A stretch of 64,000 nt of DNA from Mesorhizobium sp. BR1-1-16 (GCF_020165495.1 NZ_JAIUIE010000001.1:744001-808000), one strand, 5' to 3'. Positions 37,173-47,351 are shown, counted from the stretch's first letter. The notes: generated by a model not told the origin, from the letters alone. Made by a program: numbers and translations.

Positions 37173-38516
37173 ATGTTCAACAAGATCCTCATAGCCAATC
37201 GCGGCGAGATCGCCCTCCGGGTGCTCCGCGCCTGCAAGGAGCTCGGCATCGAGACGGTGGCGGTCCATTCGACCGCCGATGCCGACGCGATGCATGTGCG
37301 CCTTGCCGACGAGAGCGTCTGCATCGGCCCTCCGCCGGCACGCGACAGCTATCTCAACGTCGCCTCGATCCTCGCGGCCTGCGAGATCACCGGCGCCGAC
37401 GCCGTGCATCCGGGATATGGCTTCCTCTCCGAGAATGCGCGCTTCGCCGAGATCCTCGAGGCGCACAACCTCACCTTCATCGGGCCGAGCTCGAACCATA
37501 TCCGCATCATGGGCGACAAGATCGAGGCGAAGCGCACGGCGCAGCGGCTCGGCATCCCGGTTGTGCCCGGTTCGGACGGCGCATTGAAGGACGAGGCCGA
37601 CGCGCTGAAATGCGCCGCCGAGATCGGCTATCCCGTGCTGATCAAGGCTTCGGCCGGCGGCGGCGGGCGAGGCATGAAGGTCGCCCATTCTGCGGCCGAA
37701 CTGCCGATCGCCTATGCAACGGCCCGCTCGGAATCAAAGGCTGCGTTCGGCGACGACGCCGTTTATATGGAGAAATATCTCCAGAAGCCGCGGCATATCG
37801 AGATCCAGGTCCTTGGCGATGGCAAGGGCTATGCCGTCCATCTCGGCGAGCGTGATTGCTCGTTGCAGCGCCGTCACCAGAAGGTCTGGGAAGAGGCTGG
37901 TTCGCCGGCACTCAACGCCGAAGAGCGCGACCGCATCGGCGCCGTCTGCGCCAAGGCGATCGGCGATCTCGGCTATTCCGGCGCCGGAACCATCGAATTC
38001 CTTTATGAGAACGGCGAGTTCTATTTCATCGAGATGAACACCCGCCTTCAGGTGGAACATCCGGTAACCGAGGCTGTGACCGGTATCGATCTCGTCAACG
38101 AGCAGATCCGCGTTGCCGCCGGCAGCGGTCTCTCGTTCCGCCAGGAAGAGGTCAAGTTCCAGGGCCACGCGATCGAGTGCCGCATCAATGCGGAGGATCC
38201 GCGGACCTTCACGCCGTCGCCGGGCCTCATCACCTATTTCCACCCGCCGGGCGGCCTCGGCGTCCGCGTCGATTCAGGCGTCTATCAGGGCTACAAGATC
38301 CCGCCCTACTACGACAGCCTGATCGGCAAGCTCATCGTGCATGGCCGCAATCGCGTGGAATGCATGATGCGCCTTCGCCGGGCGCTCGACGAATTCGTCG
38401 TCGACGGGATCAAGACGACGATCCCGCTGTTCCGCGATCTGGTCGATGACCAGGACATCGCCGATGGCCGTTACGACATCCACTGGCTCGAGAAGAAGCT
38501 CGCGGTCCACCAGTAA
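37173..38516 (+). CDS. accC: Biotin carboxylase subunit of acetyl-CoA carboxylase
   Basis: 447 aa ATP-grasp enzyme carboxylating the biotin on AccB, the committed start of fatty-acid synthesis. ATG 37173 ([17 protein letters not shown]) matches the family; a GTG at 37155 overlapping the accB stop could add six residues. Motifs: [26 protein letters not shown] (ATP loop), [16 protein letters not shown] and the biotin-site region CRINAEDP. Operon with accB. Confidence 0.97.
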   Translation: MFNKILIANRGEIALRVLRACKELGIETVAVHSTADADAMHVRLADESVCIGPPPARDSYLNVASILAACEITGADAVHPGYGFLSENARFAEILEAHNLTFIGPSSNHIRIMGDKIEAKRTAQRLGIPVVPGSDGALKDEADALKCAAEIGYPVLIKASAGGGGRGMKVAHSAAELPIAYATARSESKAAFGDDAVYMEKYLQKPRHIEIQVLGDGKGYAVHLGERDCSLQRRHQKVWEEAGSPALNAEERDRIGAVCAKAIGDLGYSGAGTIEFLYENGEFYFIEMNTRLQVEHPVTEAVTGIDLVNEQIRVAAGSGLSFRQEEVKFQGHAIECRINAEDPRTFTPSPGLITYFHPPGGLGVRVDSGVYQGYKIPPYYDSLIGKLIVHGRNRVECMMRLRRALDEFVVDGIKTTIPLFRDLVDDQDIADGRYDIHWLEKKLAVHQ

Positions 38517-38674
38517 GCGGCGGGGGCGGCCGCGAGCCGCCCGGTCGCAACGGCGGTCGCCTCTTCTTTGCGGGCGCTTCGCGTGGCATGCTGTGATTCG
38601 TCGCCGGGGCGGGCGCGTCAGGCATCATTGCGGCAGGAGGGTTCGCCTCCCGGCCGCGCCCACGCGGACGAAGC

Positions 38675-39352
38675 ATGGCCAGGCAGACCGATTCCTCGCT
38701 CCAGATCACCCCGCAGGTGCTGCTGAAGGCCTATGCCTGCGGCATCTTCCCGATGTCGGATTCGGCTGACGATCCGGGCCTCTATTGGATCGAGCCCGAG
38801 AGCCGCGGCATCTTTCCGCTCGAAAGCTTCCATGTGCCGCGCCGCCTCGCGCGCACGATGCGTGCTGAGCCCTATGAGATCCGCGTCGATACTGATTTCG
38901 AAGGCGTGATCGAGGGCTGTGCCGGCGATCCGCGCTCGCCCTATCGCGACAAGACGTGGATCAACCGCCGCATTCGCCGCCTCTATGCCGAATTGTTCGA
39001 CCTCGGCTTCTGCCACACCGTCGAGGCCTGGCAGGACGGCAGGCTGGTTGGCGGCCTTTATGGCGTGCGCCTGCGCGGCGCCTTCTTCGGCGAGAGCATG
39101 TTCAGCCACGCGACCGACGCCTCGAAGATCGCGCTGGTTTATCTGGTGGCGCGGCTGAAGGCGGGCGGGTTCAGCCTGCTCGATGCACAGTTCACCACCG
39201 AACATCTTGAACGCTTCGGCGCGATCGAGATCGACCGCGACGCCTATCACGCGCGTCTTGAGGCGGCCCTGACGATCGAGGGTGATTTCTACGGCTTGGC
39301 GGGCGGCGCGACGGTCGACGAGGTCTTGCAGTTGGCGAGCCAAACGTCATAG
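38675..39352 (+). CDS. aat: Leucyl/phenylalanyl-tRNA-protein transferase
   Basis: 225 aa enzyme adding Leu or Phe to the N-terminus of proteins with Arg or Lys ends, marking them for ClpAP. Typical blocks: [50 protein letters not shown] and [15 protein letters not shown]. It follows accC after 158 nt, as in many Rhizobiales. Its 3' end overlaps the convergent DUF2155 gene by 64 nt. Confidence 0.96.
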   Translation: MARQTDSSLQITPQVLLKAYACGIFPMSDSADDPGLYWIEPESRGIFPLESFHVPRRLARTMRAEPYEIRVDTDFEGVIEGCAGDPRSPYRDKTWINRRIRRLYAELFDLGFCHTVEAWQDGRLVGGLYGVRLRGAFFGESMFSHATDASKIALVYLVARLKAGGFSLLDAQFTTEHLERFGAIEIDRDAYHARLEAALTIEGDFYGLAGGATVDEVLQLASQTS

Positions 39353-39711
39353 ACGGCATGGTCGACGGCGTGGAGACCGGGACTATCGGCGAACATCCAG
39401 CCCGTGAAAATGCGGCGAACCTTGCGGGCGAGAGTGATCTCGTCGACCTCGACAAAGGCGTCGGTTTGCGGCGGCTCGGTCGGGGGCCGTGAATAGCAGG
39501 CCCGCGGTGTCACCTGGAGCGCGCCGAACTGCACCGTTTCGTTCATATAGACGTCGAATGTGATGATGCGGCCGGTGATCTTGTCGAGACCGGCAAATTC
39601 GGCGACGGGATTGGTGATCCGCTCGGCGGAGGCGGGCAGGGCGACCGCGAGCAGGGTTCCTGCGGCGAGGAGGCCGATCGCGCCGCAACGGCGCACGAAG
39701 CTGAATGTCAT
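39289..39711 (-). CDS. DUF2155 domain secreted protein
   Basis: 140 aa from ATG 39711 ([15 protein letters not shown]), with a signal peptide ending near ALPASAE. The mature part carries the DUF2155 core: [22 protein letters not shown], then [16 protein letters not shown] and [24 protein letters not shown], with two Cys that could pair. The family is conserved in alphaproteobacteria, nearly always beside aat, and has no known function. Confidence 0.92.
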   Translation of the reverse strand: MTFSFVRRCGAIGLLAAGTLLAVALPASAERITNPVAEFAGLDKITGRIITFDVYMNETVQFGALQVTPRACYSRPPTEPPQTDAFVEVDEITLARKVRRIFTGWMFADSPGLHAVDHAVYDVWLANCKTSSTVAPPAKP

Positions 39712-40014
39712 GGGAAGCTGGAGAATCCACATCGCCGCAGTGATGTTAAAGGCTCTAACACGCGATTCCGGCGGCGAAAAGGCATAGGCGGGAACCTGCG
39801 GTCGCCGGTTGCTTCGGCTGGCGATCCCGACCTATGATCCAAGGCGACCTGTATGGCCCTTTTCCCTGCCGTTTCGAAGGAGTCCGGGCAGGCGCTCCAG
39901 CTCTATCCCGGCGCCATCTCCCCCGGCCGGCGCGAATGCCGATAACCGATATTTGAAGACGCGGCCTGTGGCCGCCTCATTTGGAAACGGGCCCGCAAGA
40001 GGCCCCGACATGAC

Positions 40015-40953
40015 ATGGAAACCGCCCGCCACAGGCATCCGCTGTTCGGGGTGCTGCTGAAAGTGATATCGACCATCGCCTTCACCGCGATGGCGACGCA
40101 GATCAAGCTGCTGGCGGACCGGATTCCCGCAGGTGAGGTCGCTTTCTTCCGCTCAGCATTTGCGCTCATTCCGGTGCTCACCTTTGTCGGGCTGCGGGGC
40201 CAGCTGCCGACCGTGTTCCTCACGCCGCGGATATCGGGCCACGTTCTCCGGTCGATCGCGGGCGCGTCGTCGATGTTCTGCGGCTTCACGGCGCTCGGCC
40301 TGCTGCCGCTTTCGGACGCGACGGCCATCGGTTATGCGGCGCCGCTGCTGACGGTGATCTTCGCTGTCTTCCTGCTTGGCGAGGTCATTCGCATCTATCG
40401 CTGGACGGCTGTTGTCATCGGGCTGATCGGCGTGGTGGTCATCCTCTCGGGTTATGTCGAGCCGCAGGGCCCGGATCGCAGCGCCGTCGGCGCGCTGTTC
40501 GCGCTGGCGGGGGCGACCTTCGGGGCGCTTGCCGCAACGCAGACACGCCGGCTGACCTGGTCGGAGGAGCCGACAACCATCGTCGTCTACTTCTCGATCT
40601 TCACGGCGCTGTTCATGCTGGTGACGTTGCCCTTCGGCTGGGTCATGCCGGGCGCCACCGAATGGGCGCTTCTCGTGGGTTGCGGCATTGCGGGCGGGAT
40701 CGGCCAGGTGCTGTTGACGCAGAGCTACCGCTATGGCGAGGCCTCGCTGATCGCGCCGTTTGAATATGTATCGATGGTCTGGGCGATCCTTGTCGGCTAT
40801 CTGCTGTTCGATACGCTGCCGGGTCTCACCATGTTGACCGGATCGGCGATTGTGATCGGATCGGGGATGTTCGTCATCTATCGCGAGCAGCAACTGGGTC
40901 GCCGCCGGGCGCGCGAGGCTGCTGCGGCGACGTCCTTCGATCCTGAAACCTGA
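40015..40953 (+). CDS. DMT superfamily (EamA) transporter
   Basis: 312 aa with ten predicted helices in two EamA repeats (first starting FGVLLKVISTIAFTAMATQI, second around SAVGALFALAGATFGALAATQ). Close in type to RhaT/S-adenosylmethionine-uptake or metabolite-export carriers of Rhizobiales; the substrate is not predictable. The 282-nt gap before it holds only a small GCGGCC-TGT-GGCCGC hairpin (39961-39975) and no recognisable gene. The next gene, thiD, starts 15 nt after the stop. Confidence 0.88.
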   Translation: METARHRHPLFGVLLKVISTIAFTAMATQIKLLADRIPAGEVAFFRSAFALIPVLTFVGLRGQLPTVFLTPRISGHVLRSIAGASSMFCGFTALGLLPLSDATAIGYAAPLLTVIFAVFLLGEVIRIYRWTAVVIGLIGVVVILSGYVEPQGPDRSAVGALFALAGATFGALAATQTRRLTWSEEPTTIVVYFSIFTALFMLVTLPFGWVMPGATEWALLVGCGIAGGIGQVLLTQSYRYGEASLIAPFEYVSMVWAILVGYLLFDTLPGLTMLTGSAIVIGSGMFVIYREQQLGRRRAREAAAATSFDPET

Positions 40954-40968
40954 ATGACGAGGAGACCC

Positions 40969-41766
40969 ATGACGGCGATCGCAGTGACCATCGCAGGCTC
41001 GGATTCGGGCGGCGGCGCGGGCATTCAGGCGGATCTCAAGACGTTTTCCGCGCTCGGCGTCTATGGCGCGTCGGTGATCACCGCGTTGACGGCTCAAAAT
41101 ACGTTGGGGGTCACCGCCATCCATGACGTGCCAGCGGATTTCGTCACGGCCGAGATCGATGCCGTCTTCTCAGATCTTGCGGTCGACGCCGTGAAGATCG
41201 GGATGCTGTCGCGGCCGGAGGTGATCGGCGCTGTCGCTTCCGGGCTCGATCGATGGCAGCAGACGAAGGTTGTGTTCGATCCGGTCATGGTGGCGACCAG
41301 CGGCGACATGCTGCTGCGCGAGGAGGCTGTCGCGGTGCTCATCCGCGATCTCCTGCCGCGCGCGGCCTTGCTGACGCCGAATATGCGCGAAGCGGCGCGC
41401 CTGGTGGGCGGCGATGTCGCCTCCAGCGAAGCGGAAATGGAGGCGCAGGCCGCCGCTATTCTGGCGCTCGGCACGCGGGCCGTCCTGCTGAAGGGCGGTC
41501 ATGGCGAGGGCGATGAAAGCGCCGACCTGCTGCTGACGCGAACTGGCAAGCGCTGGTATCGCGCGCCCCGCATCGCGACGAAAAACACGCATGGAACCGG
41601 TTGCACGCTATCGTCGGCCATCGCCGCCGGGATCGCCCGCGGCCAGGATCTCGAGACCGCCGTCGAAACCGGCAAGCGCTATGTGACGGACGCCATCGCC
41701 GCTGCAGATCGGCTGACGATCGGCAAGGGCCATGGGCCGGTGCATCATTTCCATGCCTGGTGGTAA
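40969..41766 (+). CDS. thiD: Hydroxymethylpyrimidine/phosphomethylpyrimidine kinase
   Basis: 265 aa ribokinase-like enzyme phosphorylating HMP and HMP-P for thiamine synthesis. ATG 40969 is preceded by GAGGAG; ATG 40954 is an alternative. Signature IAGSDSGGGAGIQADLKTF, then KIGMLSRPEVI, LTPNMREAARLVGG and the anion-hole region NTHGTGCTLSSAIAAG. It could act with TenA (21942-22613), which supplies HMP. Confidence 0.96.
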   Translation: MTAIAVTIAGSDSGGGAGIQADLKTFSALGVYGASVITALTAQNTLGVTAIHDVPADFVTAEIDAVFSDLAVDAVKIGMLSRPEVIGAVASGLDRWQQTKVVFDPVMVATSGDMLLREEAVAVLIRDLLPRAALLTPNMREAARLVGGDVASSEAEMEAQAAAILALGTRAVLLKGGHGEGDESADLLLTRTGKRWYRAPRIATKNTHGTGCTLSSAIAAGIARGQDLETAVETGKRYVTDAIAAADRLTIGKGHGPVHHFHAWW

Positions 41767-41768
41767 CT

Positions 41769-41800
41769 GAAAAGGCGCGCATCCTTGTGGGCGCGCGCCT
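41769..41800 (-). terminator. Terminator between thiD and the FAH-family gene
   Basis: AGGCGCGC (41773-41780) pairs with GCGCGCCT (41793-41800). On the minus strand the stem is followed by TTTTC, so it should terminate the FAH-family transcript; it may also stop thiD from the other side. Confidence 0.6.
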
Positions 41801-41854
41801 CAATGTGTCATCGCCGAATCTGGCCCATCGCGCACGTCACGGCGGGCGAATGGT

Positions 41855-42703
41855 TCAGCCCTTGTAGGCGCGGAACGTCTGCTGCTGCTCGCCGAGGCCG
41901 GTGATGCCGAGTCGGACGCTGTCGCCGTCCTTCAGGAACCTTGGCGGCTTCATGCCCATGCCGACGCCGGGCGGGGTGCCGGTCGTGATGACGTCGCCGG
42001 GATCGAGCTGCAGGAACTGGCTGATATAGGCCACGAGATGGGCGACGCCGAAGATCATCGTCTTGGTGTTGCCGGTCTGGGCGCGCGTGCCGTTCAGGTC
42101 CAGGAACATGTCGAGGTTCTGCACGTCGGCGATTTCGTCGGGCGTCACCAGCCAGGGGCCGAGCGGTCCGAAGGTGGGCGAGCCCTTGCCCTTCATCCAC
42201 TGGCCGCCGCGCTCGGTCTGAAATGCGCGCTCGGAGACGTCGTGGCAAACGGAGAAGCCTGCGACATAGGAGAGCGCGTCGGCTTCCTCGATGTAGCTGG
42301 CGGTCTTGCCGATGACGATCGCGAGTTCGACTTCCCAGTCGGTCTTCTGCGAATTCTTCGGAATGATCACCGTGTCGTTCGGGCCGACGATGCAGTTCGG
42401 CGCCTTATTGAACAGGATCGGTTCCGAGGGGATCGCCGCGCCGGTCTCATGCGCATGGTCGACATAATTGAGGCCGACGGCGATGAAGTTCCTCACGCCT
42501 TCGACAATCGGGCCGAGACGGACGCCGGCGTCAACGGCCGGGAGCGTGGACGGGTCGACAGCGGCGATCTTGGCGATCGCACCGTTCTTGAGCGTTTCCG
42601 GGGTAATGTCGGAGACGACGCCCGAGAGATCGCGGATCGTGCCGTCCTTGTCGAGCAGGCCCGGCTTCTCCGCGCCTGCGGCGCCGAAGCGTAGGATTTT
42701 CAT
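41855..42703 (-). CDS. Fumarylacetoacetate hydrolase family protein
   Basis: 282 aa. FAH-fold C-terminal domain with the metal ligands in EVELAIVIGK (E-x-E pattern after DW) and the preceding NYVDHAHETG; VYISQF-like end (VAYISQFLQLDPGDVITTGTP) is characteristic. Members include 2-keto-4-pentenoate hydratases, acylpyruvases and ureidoglycolate lyases, so the substrate is open. Stands alone, convergent with thiD. Confidence 0.9.
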   Translation of the reverse strand: MKILRFGAAGAEKPGLLDKDGTIRDLSGVVSDITPETLKNGAIAKIAAVDPSTLPAVDAGVRLGPIVEGVRNFIAVGLNYVDHAHETGAAIPSEPILFNKAPNCIVGPNDTVIIPKNSQKTDWEVELAIVIGKTASYIEEADALSYVAGFSVCHDVSERAFQTERGGQWMKGKGSPTFGPLGPWLVTPDEIADVQNLDMFLDLNGTRAQTGNTKTMIFGVAHLVAYISQFLQLDPGDVITTGTPPGVGMGMKPPRFLKDGDSVRLGITGLGEQQQTFRAYKG

Positions 42704-42896
42704 CGTTATTCTCCGTGTTGGCGGCGGCGATCATGGTCGAGGCCCCCGGGCGATGCAAGCGCCGCGAAGGGTTCATCCGGCAATGCATTGTTGCCGCGGG
42801 GGAACAGGTGCTGACGCCTTTCATCGCCAGGAAAGGTCAGAATGATTGACCGATCCGACCCGCGCATGAGACACGAGCGCAAGGGTGGAGGACATC

Positions 42897-43490
42897 ATGG
42901 ACCAATGGCTTGCCTTGCTCGGCTTTGCGTTCGTGATGGCGTTTACGCCCGGACCGAACAACGCCATGCTGATGATCTCCGGCGCCAATTTCGGCTTCGC
43001 GCGGAGCGTGCCGCATCTGCTTGGCGTCAGCCTCGGCTTTCCGGCGATGGTGCTCGGGGTTGGACTCGGCCTCGGCGGCGTGCTGGAAGCCTATCCCGTT
43101 GCCCATCGCGTACTCGCCTATGTCGCCTTCGCCTATATGCTCTTTCTGGCCTGGAAGCTCGCTTTCGCGGGTCGCGTCGACCGCGAAGGCATCCGCGTCG
43201 GCAAGCCGATGAGTTTCGTCGCTGCGGCGCTCTTCCAATGGGTCAACCCCAAGGCCTGGGTGATGGCGGTGAGCGCGCTCGCCCTCTATGTCGTGTCTGA
43301 CGAGCCGGCGATTTCGTCGGCCTCGCGGGTTGCGCTCGCCTTCGCGCTCACCGCTTTTCCTTCGACGGTTGTCTGGTGCCTGTTCGGCATCGCGATTTCG
43401 CGCTACCTCGACAGCGACCGCCGGGTTGCCATTTTCAACGGGACAATGGCCGTACTTTTGGTCGCGAGCATGGTGCCGACCCTGCTATGA
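42897..43490 (+). CDS. LysE/RhtB family amino-acid exporter
   Basis: 197 aa from ATG 42897 with GGAGG at 42887-42891. Six hydrophobic helices; the family motif appears at the start as FTPGPNNAMLMISGANFG, and the middle as WVNPKAWVMAVSAL. Such proteins export amino acids or related small molecules. Single gene; the 193-nt region before it shows nothing else. Confidence 0.9.
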   Translation: MDQWLALLGFAFVMAFTPGPNNAMLMISGANFGFARSVPHLLGVSLGFPAMVLGVGLGLGGVLEAYPVAHRVLAYVAFAYMLFLAWKLAFAGRVDREGIRVGKPMSFVAAALFQWVNPKAWVMAVSALALYVVSDEPAISSASRVALAFALTAFPSTVVWCLFGIAISRYLDSDRRVAIFNGTMAVLLVASMVPTLL

Positions 43491-43583
43491 GGGGCAGGGC
43501 GTGCGGCGGTGGCGTCACAAATCTGTTGTTCGCTTGGGCTAAGCGGTCTTTAATTTTCCATCAGCCGAGGACGAATCAGGATC

Positions 43584-44393
43584 ATGTCGATCGCGGTTGC
43601 TCCCCGCCATCTTCGAACGTTGTTCCTCTCGGATATTCACCTTGGCACGCGTGGCAGCCAGGTTGATCTTCTGTTGGACTTCCTGAAATGGCACGACGCG
43701 GAGACGATCTTCCTCGTGGGGGATATCGTCGATGGTTGGCGGCTCAAGAAGAGCTGGTACTGGCCACAGTCGCACAATGACGTGGTTCAGAAGCTCCTGC
43801 GCAAGGGTCGCAAGGGCGCGCGGCTCGTCTACCTGCCGGGCAATCACGACGAGTTTCTTCGTGATTATCTCGGCACGCAGCTCGGCGGCGTCGAACTCGT
43901 CGACAGCATCGTGCACGAGACAGCCGACGGCAAGCGGCTGCTCGTGATTCATGGCGACCAGTTTGACGTGGTCGTGCGACACGCCAAGTGGCTCGCCTTC
44001 CTCGGCGACGGCGCCTATACGCTGGCGCTCGGCCTCAATACCATCCTGAACAAGATCCGCCGCCGGCTCGGCTTCGACTATTGGTCGCTTTCGGCCTGGG
44101 CGAAGCTCAAGGTCAAGAACGCCGTCAATTTCATCGGCACCTTCGAAAACGCGCTCGTCACCGAAGCGAAGCGGGTCGGCGCTGACGGTGTCGTCTGCGG
44201 CCACATCCATCATGCGGCGCTGCATGACGAGTTCGGCATCCGCTATATCAACACCGGCGACTGGGTCGAAAGCTGCACCGCGATCGCCGAGCATCATGAC
44301 GGACGGCTCGAGATCCTTCGATGGTCTGCCATCGCCAAGGACGAGGCGTTTATCGTCGATTCCGATACAAAGGTCGATCAGGTCGCGGCATGA
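43584..44393 (+). CDS. LpxH-like metallophosphoesterase
   Basis: 269 aa calcineurin-like phosphoesterase. All metal-site motifs are present: SDIHLGTRG, GDIVDGW, GNHDEF, IHGDQFD and GHIHHA. Similar to UDP-2,3-diacylglucosamine diphosphatase (LpxH), but this family branch, coupled to a glycosyltransferase, is separate from classical LpxH and alphaproteobacteria often use LpxI for lipid A. So a role on another UDP- or phospho-lipid is possible. Its stop overlaps the glycosyltransferase start (ATGA). Confidence 0.88.
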   Translation: MSIAVAPRHLRTLFLSDIHLGTRGSQVDLLLDFLKWHDAETIFLVGDIVDGWRLKKSWYWPQSHNDVVQKLLRKGRKGARLVYLPGNHDEFLRDYLGTQLGGVELVDSIVHETADGKRLLVIHGDQFDVVVRHAKWLAFLGDGAYTLALGLNTILNKIRRRLGFDYWSLSAWAKLKVKNAVNFIGTFENALVTEAKRVGADGVVCGHIHHAALHDEFGIRYINTGDWVESCTAIAEHHDGRLEILRWSAIAKDEAFIVDSDTKVDQVAA

Positions 44394-45421
44394 GCCGGAT
44401 CCTCATCGCGAGCGACGCCTGGCACCCCCAGATCAACGGGGTGGTGCGGACGCTGGAGCGTCTTTCGCGCCATCTTCCCGAATTCGGGGCGGACGCAATC
44501 ATGCTGACGCCCGACGGGTTCAATACGGTCCCGTGCCCGACCTACCCTGAAATCCGCCTGACGGTGGCGCCGCCCGGCTCCATCGCCCGCAAGCTCGACG
44601 CGATTGATCCCGATCACGTGCATATCGCGACGGAAGGGCCGATCGGCTTTGCCGTGCGGCGCTGGTGCATCCGTCGCCGACGCTTGTTCACGACGAGCTA
44701 TCACACCCGCTTTCCGGAATATCTGGCGGCGCGCCTGCCGATTCCGGTCAACTGGACCTATGCTATGCTGCGCGGGTTCCATAATGCCGGGTCAGGTTGC
44801 ATGGTCTCGACCCGCTCGATGGAGCAGGAATTGCAGGGCCGCGGCTTCCGCAATCTGATGCGCTGGTCGCGCGGGGTCGATGCCGAAATCTTTCATCCCG
44901 GCCGAAACCGCGCGGTGCTCGACCTGCCGCGGCCGATCTATCTCTATGTCGGCCGCGTCGCGGTCGAGAAGAACATCGGTGCTTTCCTCGATCTGAAGCT
45001 GCCCGGCAGCAAGGTCGTGGTTGGAGACGGGCCCGCGCTCGAGGGGCTTCGCCGCGCTCATCCCGAAGTGTCGTTTCTCGGCACGCGCGTCGGCACGGAA
45101 CTCGCCGATATCTATGCCGCCTCGGATTGCTTCGTCTTTCCAAGCCGCACCGACACATTCGGCGTCGTGATGTTGGAGGCCATGGCCTCGGGCCTGCCGG
45201 TCGCTGCCTTTCCTGTTGCCGGTCCTCGCGATGTCGTCGGCAATTCGGGCGCCGGTATTCTCGACGAAAACCTCCAGGCTGCGGCGCTCGCAGCGCTCGC
45301 GATCCCGCGCGAGCGCTGCCGCCAGATTGCGCTGCAAAGCTCCTGGCAGTCGGCAACGCGTCAGTTCCTCGACAACGTATCCGGCGTCCACCGCACTTTC
45401 GCGAGCCACGCCTTCGCGTGA
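44390..45421 (+). CDS. Glycosyltransferase family 4 (GT-B fold)
   Basis: 343 aa starting at ATG 44390, overlapping the previous stop by 4 nt. N-terminal acceptor domain begins ILIASDAWHPQINGVVRT; the C-terminal donor domain has LYVGRVAVEKNIGAF and the E-x7-E region PSRTDTFGVVMLEAMASG. This branch resembles SqdX/MgtA-like transferases that glycosylate diacylglycerol or other lipids. With the adjacent phosphoesterase it probably makes or edits an envelope glycolipid (inference). Confidence 0.88.
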   Translation: MSRILIASDAWHPQINGVVRTLERLSRHLPEFGADAIMLTPDGFNTVPCPTYPEIRLTVAPPGSIARKLDAIDPDHVHIATEGPIGFAVRRWCIRRRRLFTTSYHTRFPEYLAARLPIPVNWTYAMLRGFHNAGSGCMVSTRSMEQELQGRGFRNLMRWSRGVDAEIFHPGRNRAVLDLPRPIYLYVGRVAVEKNIGAFLDLKLPGSKVVVGDGPALEGLRRAHPEVSFLGTRVGTELADIYAASDCFVFPSRTDTFGVVMLEAMASGLPVAAFPVAGPRDVVGNSGAGILDENLQAAALAALAIPRERCRQIALQSSWQSATRQFLDNVSGVHRTFASHAFA

Positions 45422-45427
45422 GGGCGG

Positions 45428-46279
45428 TCAGTCGCGGACCGGAATCCAGACCTCGCAGCCGCCGAGACCGGTGCGCGGATCGAAGGTCGGCGGATAGTAT
45501 TCGACCATTGTCACGCTGCTGTCCGGGTATCCACGCTGGTTCTGCGCCATCCACTCGAAGGCGGCGCCACAGGTGCCCCCGATCGCCGAAACATGGCCGC
45601 GATGCTGGAACACGGCAAAGCTGAGCGCGGGGATGCGCACCCCCACCAGCCCGTCGGGTAGTTCGTCCAGCGAGCGCACGGGCACCGCGGCCAGATAGTC
45701 GAAGCCGTCGTCGCGCTCGTCCTCGGACTTGAAGCAGACGCCATAGGCGTCGAGCGTCCGCAACTGACCGGGGATGGTGTCGATGAACGGCCCGAAGCGT
45801 TGCCACAGCAGCGGAATGCCGCCGCGGTCCTCATAGCGGAAGAAGCGGCGAAGACCGGCAAGCAGAATGCTGTCGAGGGGGCGGATTTCTGGCGTTTCGA
45901 TCGTATCGGGCACTGTGTCGGGCATCAGGATTGGCTCCACGAGTTTGAGATCGGCGAGAGACGCACGCGCCCTGGCCGCATCCGGCGTCAGGCCGAACTG
46001 GTCGCGGAAGGCGCGCGAGAAGGCTTCATGCGAGCCGTAGCCGGCCGTGAGGGCGACGGCGAGGATGTCGGGCGCGCCGGCGGCGAGCGCGCGGGCGGCC
46101 TCAGACAAGCGCCGGCCGCGGAGATGCTGCGAGAAGGATCGCCCGGTCGTCAGCGCGAAGCTGCGCGACAGGTGGAAGCGTGACAGGCCGACCAAGGCGG
46201 CGAGTTCGTCCAGCGTCACCGGTCGCTCGAAATGGTGCTCGATATACCAGAGCGCCTTGCGCACCGCGTCCATGGCCAT
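45428..46279 (-). CDS. AraC family regulator with GyrI-like effector domain
   Basis: 283 aa from ATG 46279 (MAMDAVRKALWYIEHHFE). The two AraC helix-turn-helix motifs occupy about residues 5-105 (LDELAALVGLSRFHLSRSF, VALTAGYGSHEAFSRAFR). The rest is a GyrI-like small-molecule domain (VRIPALSFAVFQHRGHV, AFEWMAQNQ). The domain order (HTH first) matches Rob/SoxS-like effector sensors. Divergent from threonine dehydratase; converges on the glycosyltransferase gene with 6 nt between stops. Confidence 0.92.
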   Translation of the reverse strand: MAMDAVRKALWYIEHHFERPVTLDELAALVGLSRFHLSRSFALTTGRSFSQHLRGRRLSEAARALAAGAPDILAVALTAGYGSHEAFSRAFRDQFGLTPDAARARASLADLKLVEPILMPDTVPDTIETPEIRPLDSILLAGLRRFFRYEDRGGIPLLWQRFGPFIDTIPGQLRTLDAYGVCFKSEDERDDGFDYLAAVPVRSLDELPDGLVGVRIPALSFAVFQHRGHVSAIGGTCGAAFEWMAQNQRGYPDSSVTMVEYYPPTFDPRTGLGGCEVWIPVRD

Positions 46280-46376
46280 GCCCGCCGTCGATCCCCAATG
46301 GTGCTGAGAATAGCCCGATCCACGCGTGCCGCTTGATCGCGCTTGCGCCCTCTCGCTCGCCTTGCTAGCGAGGCTG

Positions 46377-47351
46377 ATGATCACCATCGACGATATCGAA
46401 GCTGCCGCCCACCGCATTGCTGGCGAAGCCGTTCGCACGCCGCTTCTCGCGAGCGCGGCGCTCGACGCACGGCTCGGCGGGCGCGTCCTGATCAAGCCTG
46501 AAACGCTGCAGCGGACCGGCTCGTTCAAGTTTCGCGGCGCCTACAACGCCGTTGCGGCGTTGCCGGAGGCAGAGCGCGCCGCCGGTGTCGTCGCGGTCTC
46601 CTCGGGCAATCACGCGCAGGGCGTCGCCGCAGCGGCGGCACTTTTCGGGATTTCCGCCACCATCATCATGCCGGATGACGCGCCGCAGGCGAAGCTCGAG
46701 GGCACGCGTCGGCTGGGTGCCACCGTCGTCACCTATCATCGCGCCGGCGGGGCCGATCGCGAGGCGATTGCGGCTGAGATCACGGCACAGACAGGCGGCC
46801 GGCTGATCCATCCCTATAACGAGCCTCTCGTCATTGCCGGCCAAGGCACGATTGGACTGGAGGTCGCCGAGGATCTCGCGGCCCGTGACATCGCTGCCGA
46901 TGCCGTTCTGGTGCCCTGCGGCGGCGGCGGCCTCTCCTCCGGTGTCGCGCTCGCGATGCATCACCGGATGCCACAGGCTGGCGTCCATCTCGTCGAGCCG
47001 CAGGCATTCGACGATTACGGCCGCTCGCTGGCCTCAGGGCGCATCGAACACAACGCGGCCGCCTCCGGCTCGGTCTGCGATGCGCTGCAGGCGGCGGCGC
47101 CGGGTGCGATCGGCTTCGAGATCAATCGACGCCTCGCCGCAGGTGCGCTTGCCGTCACGGATGCTGAAGCGCTGGCGGCCGTGGCCTTCGCCTTCCACAC
47201 GCTGAAGCTCGTCGTCGAGCCGGGCGGGGCGGTCGCGCTGGCCGCGCTTCTCGCCGGCCGCTTTGACGCGGCGGGACGCACGGTGGTCATCGTGCTCTCC
47301 GGCGGCAATGTCGATGCGGCGATGTTGGCGCGCGCCCTCGCAGCCGGTTGA
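46377..47351 (+). CDS. Threonine/serine dehydratase, PLP-dependent
   Basis: 324 aa, fold type II. PLP lysine in GSFKFRGAYNAV, phosphate-binding glycine loop CGGGGLSSG, and SSGNHAQGVA. There is no C-terminal ACT regulatory domain, so it resembles the catabolic or short biosynthetic form acting on L-threonine or L-serine; a hydroxyaspartate or serine racemase-like activity cannot be excluded. ATG 46377 was chosen over 46326 because MITIDDIEAAAHRI matches the family start. Confidence 0.9.
   Translation: MITIDDIEAAAHRIAGEAVRTPLLASAALDARLGGRVLIKPETLQRTGSFKFRGAYNAVAALPEAERAAGVVAVSSGNHAQGVAAAAALFGISATIIMPDDAPQAKLEGTRRLGATVVTYHRAGGADREAIAAEITAQTGGRLIHPYNEPLVIAGQGTIGLEVAEDLAARDIAADAVLVPCGGGGLSSGVALAMHHRMPQAGVHLVEPQAFDDYGRSLASGRIEHNAAASGSVCDALQAAAPGAIGFEINRRLAAGALAVTDAEALAAVAFAFHTLKLVVEPGGAVALAALLAGRFDAAGRTVVIVLSGGNVDAAMLARALAAG

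Noticed and set aside
41769-42000. Possible TPP riboswitch linked to thiD or tenA
   Set aside because: Neither gene has a thi-box-like sequence upstream; both sit closely behind other genes.
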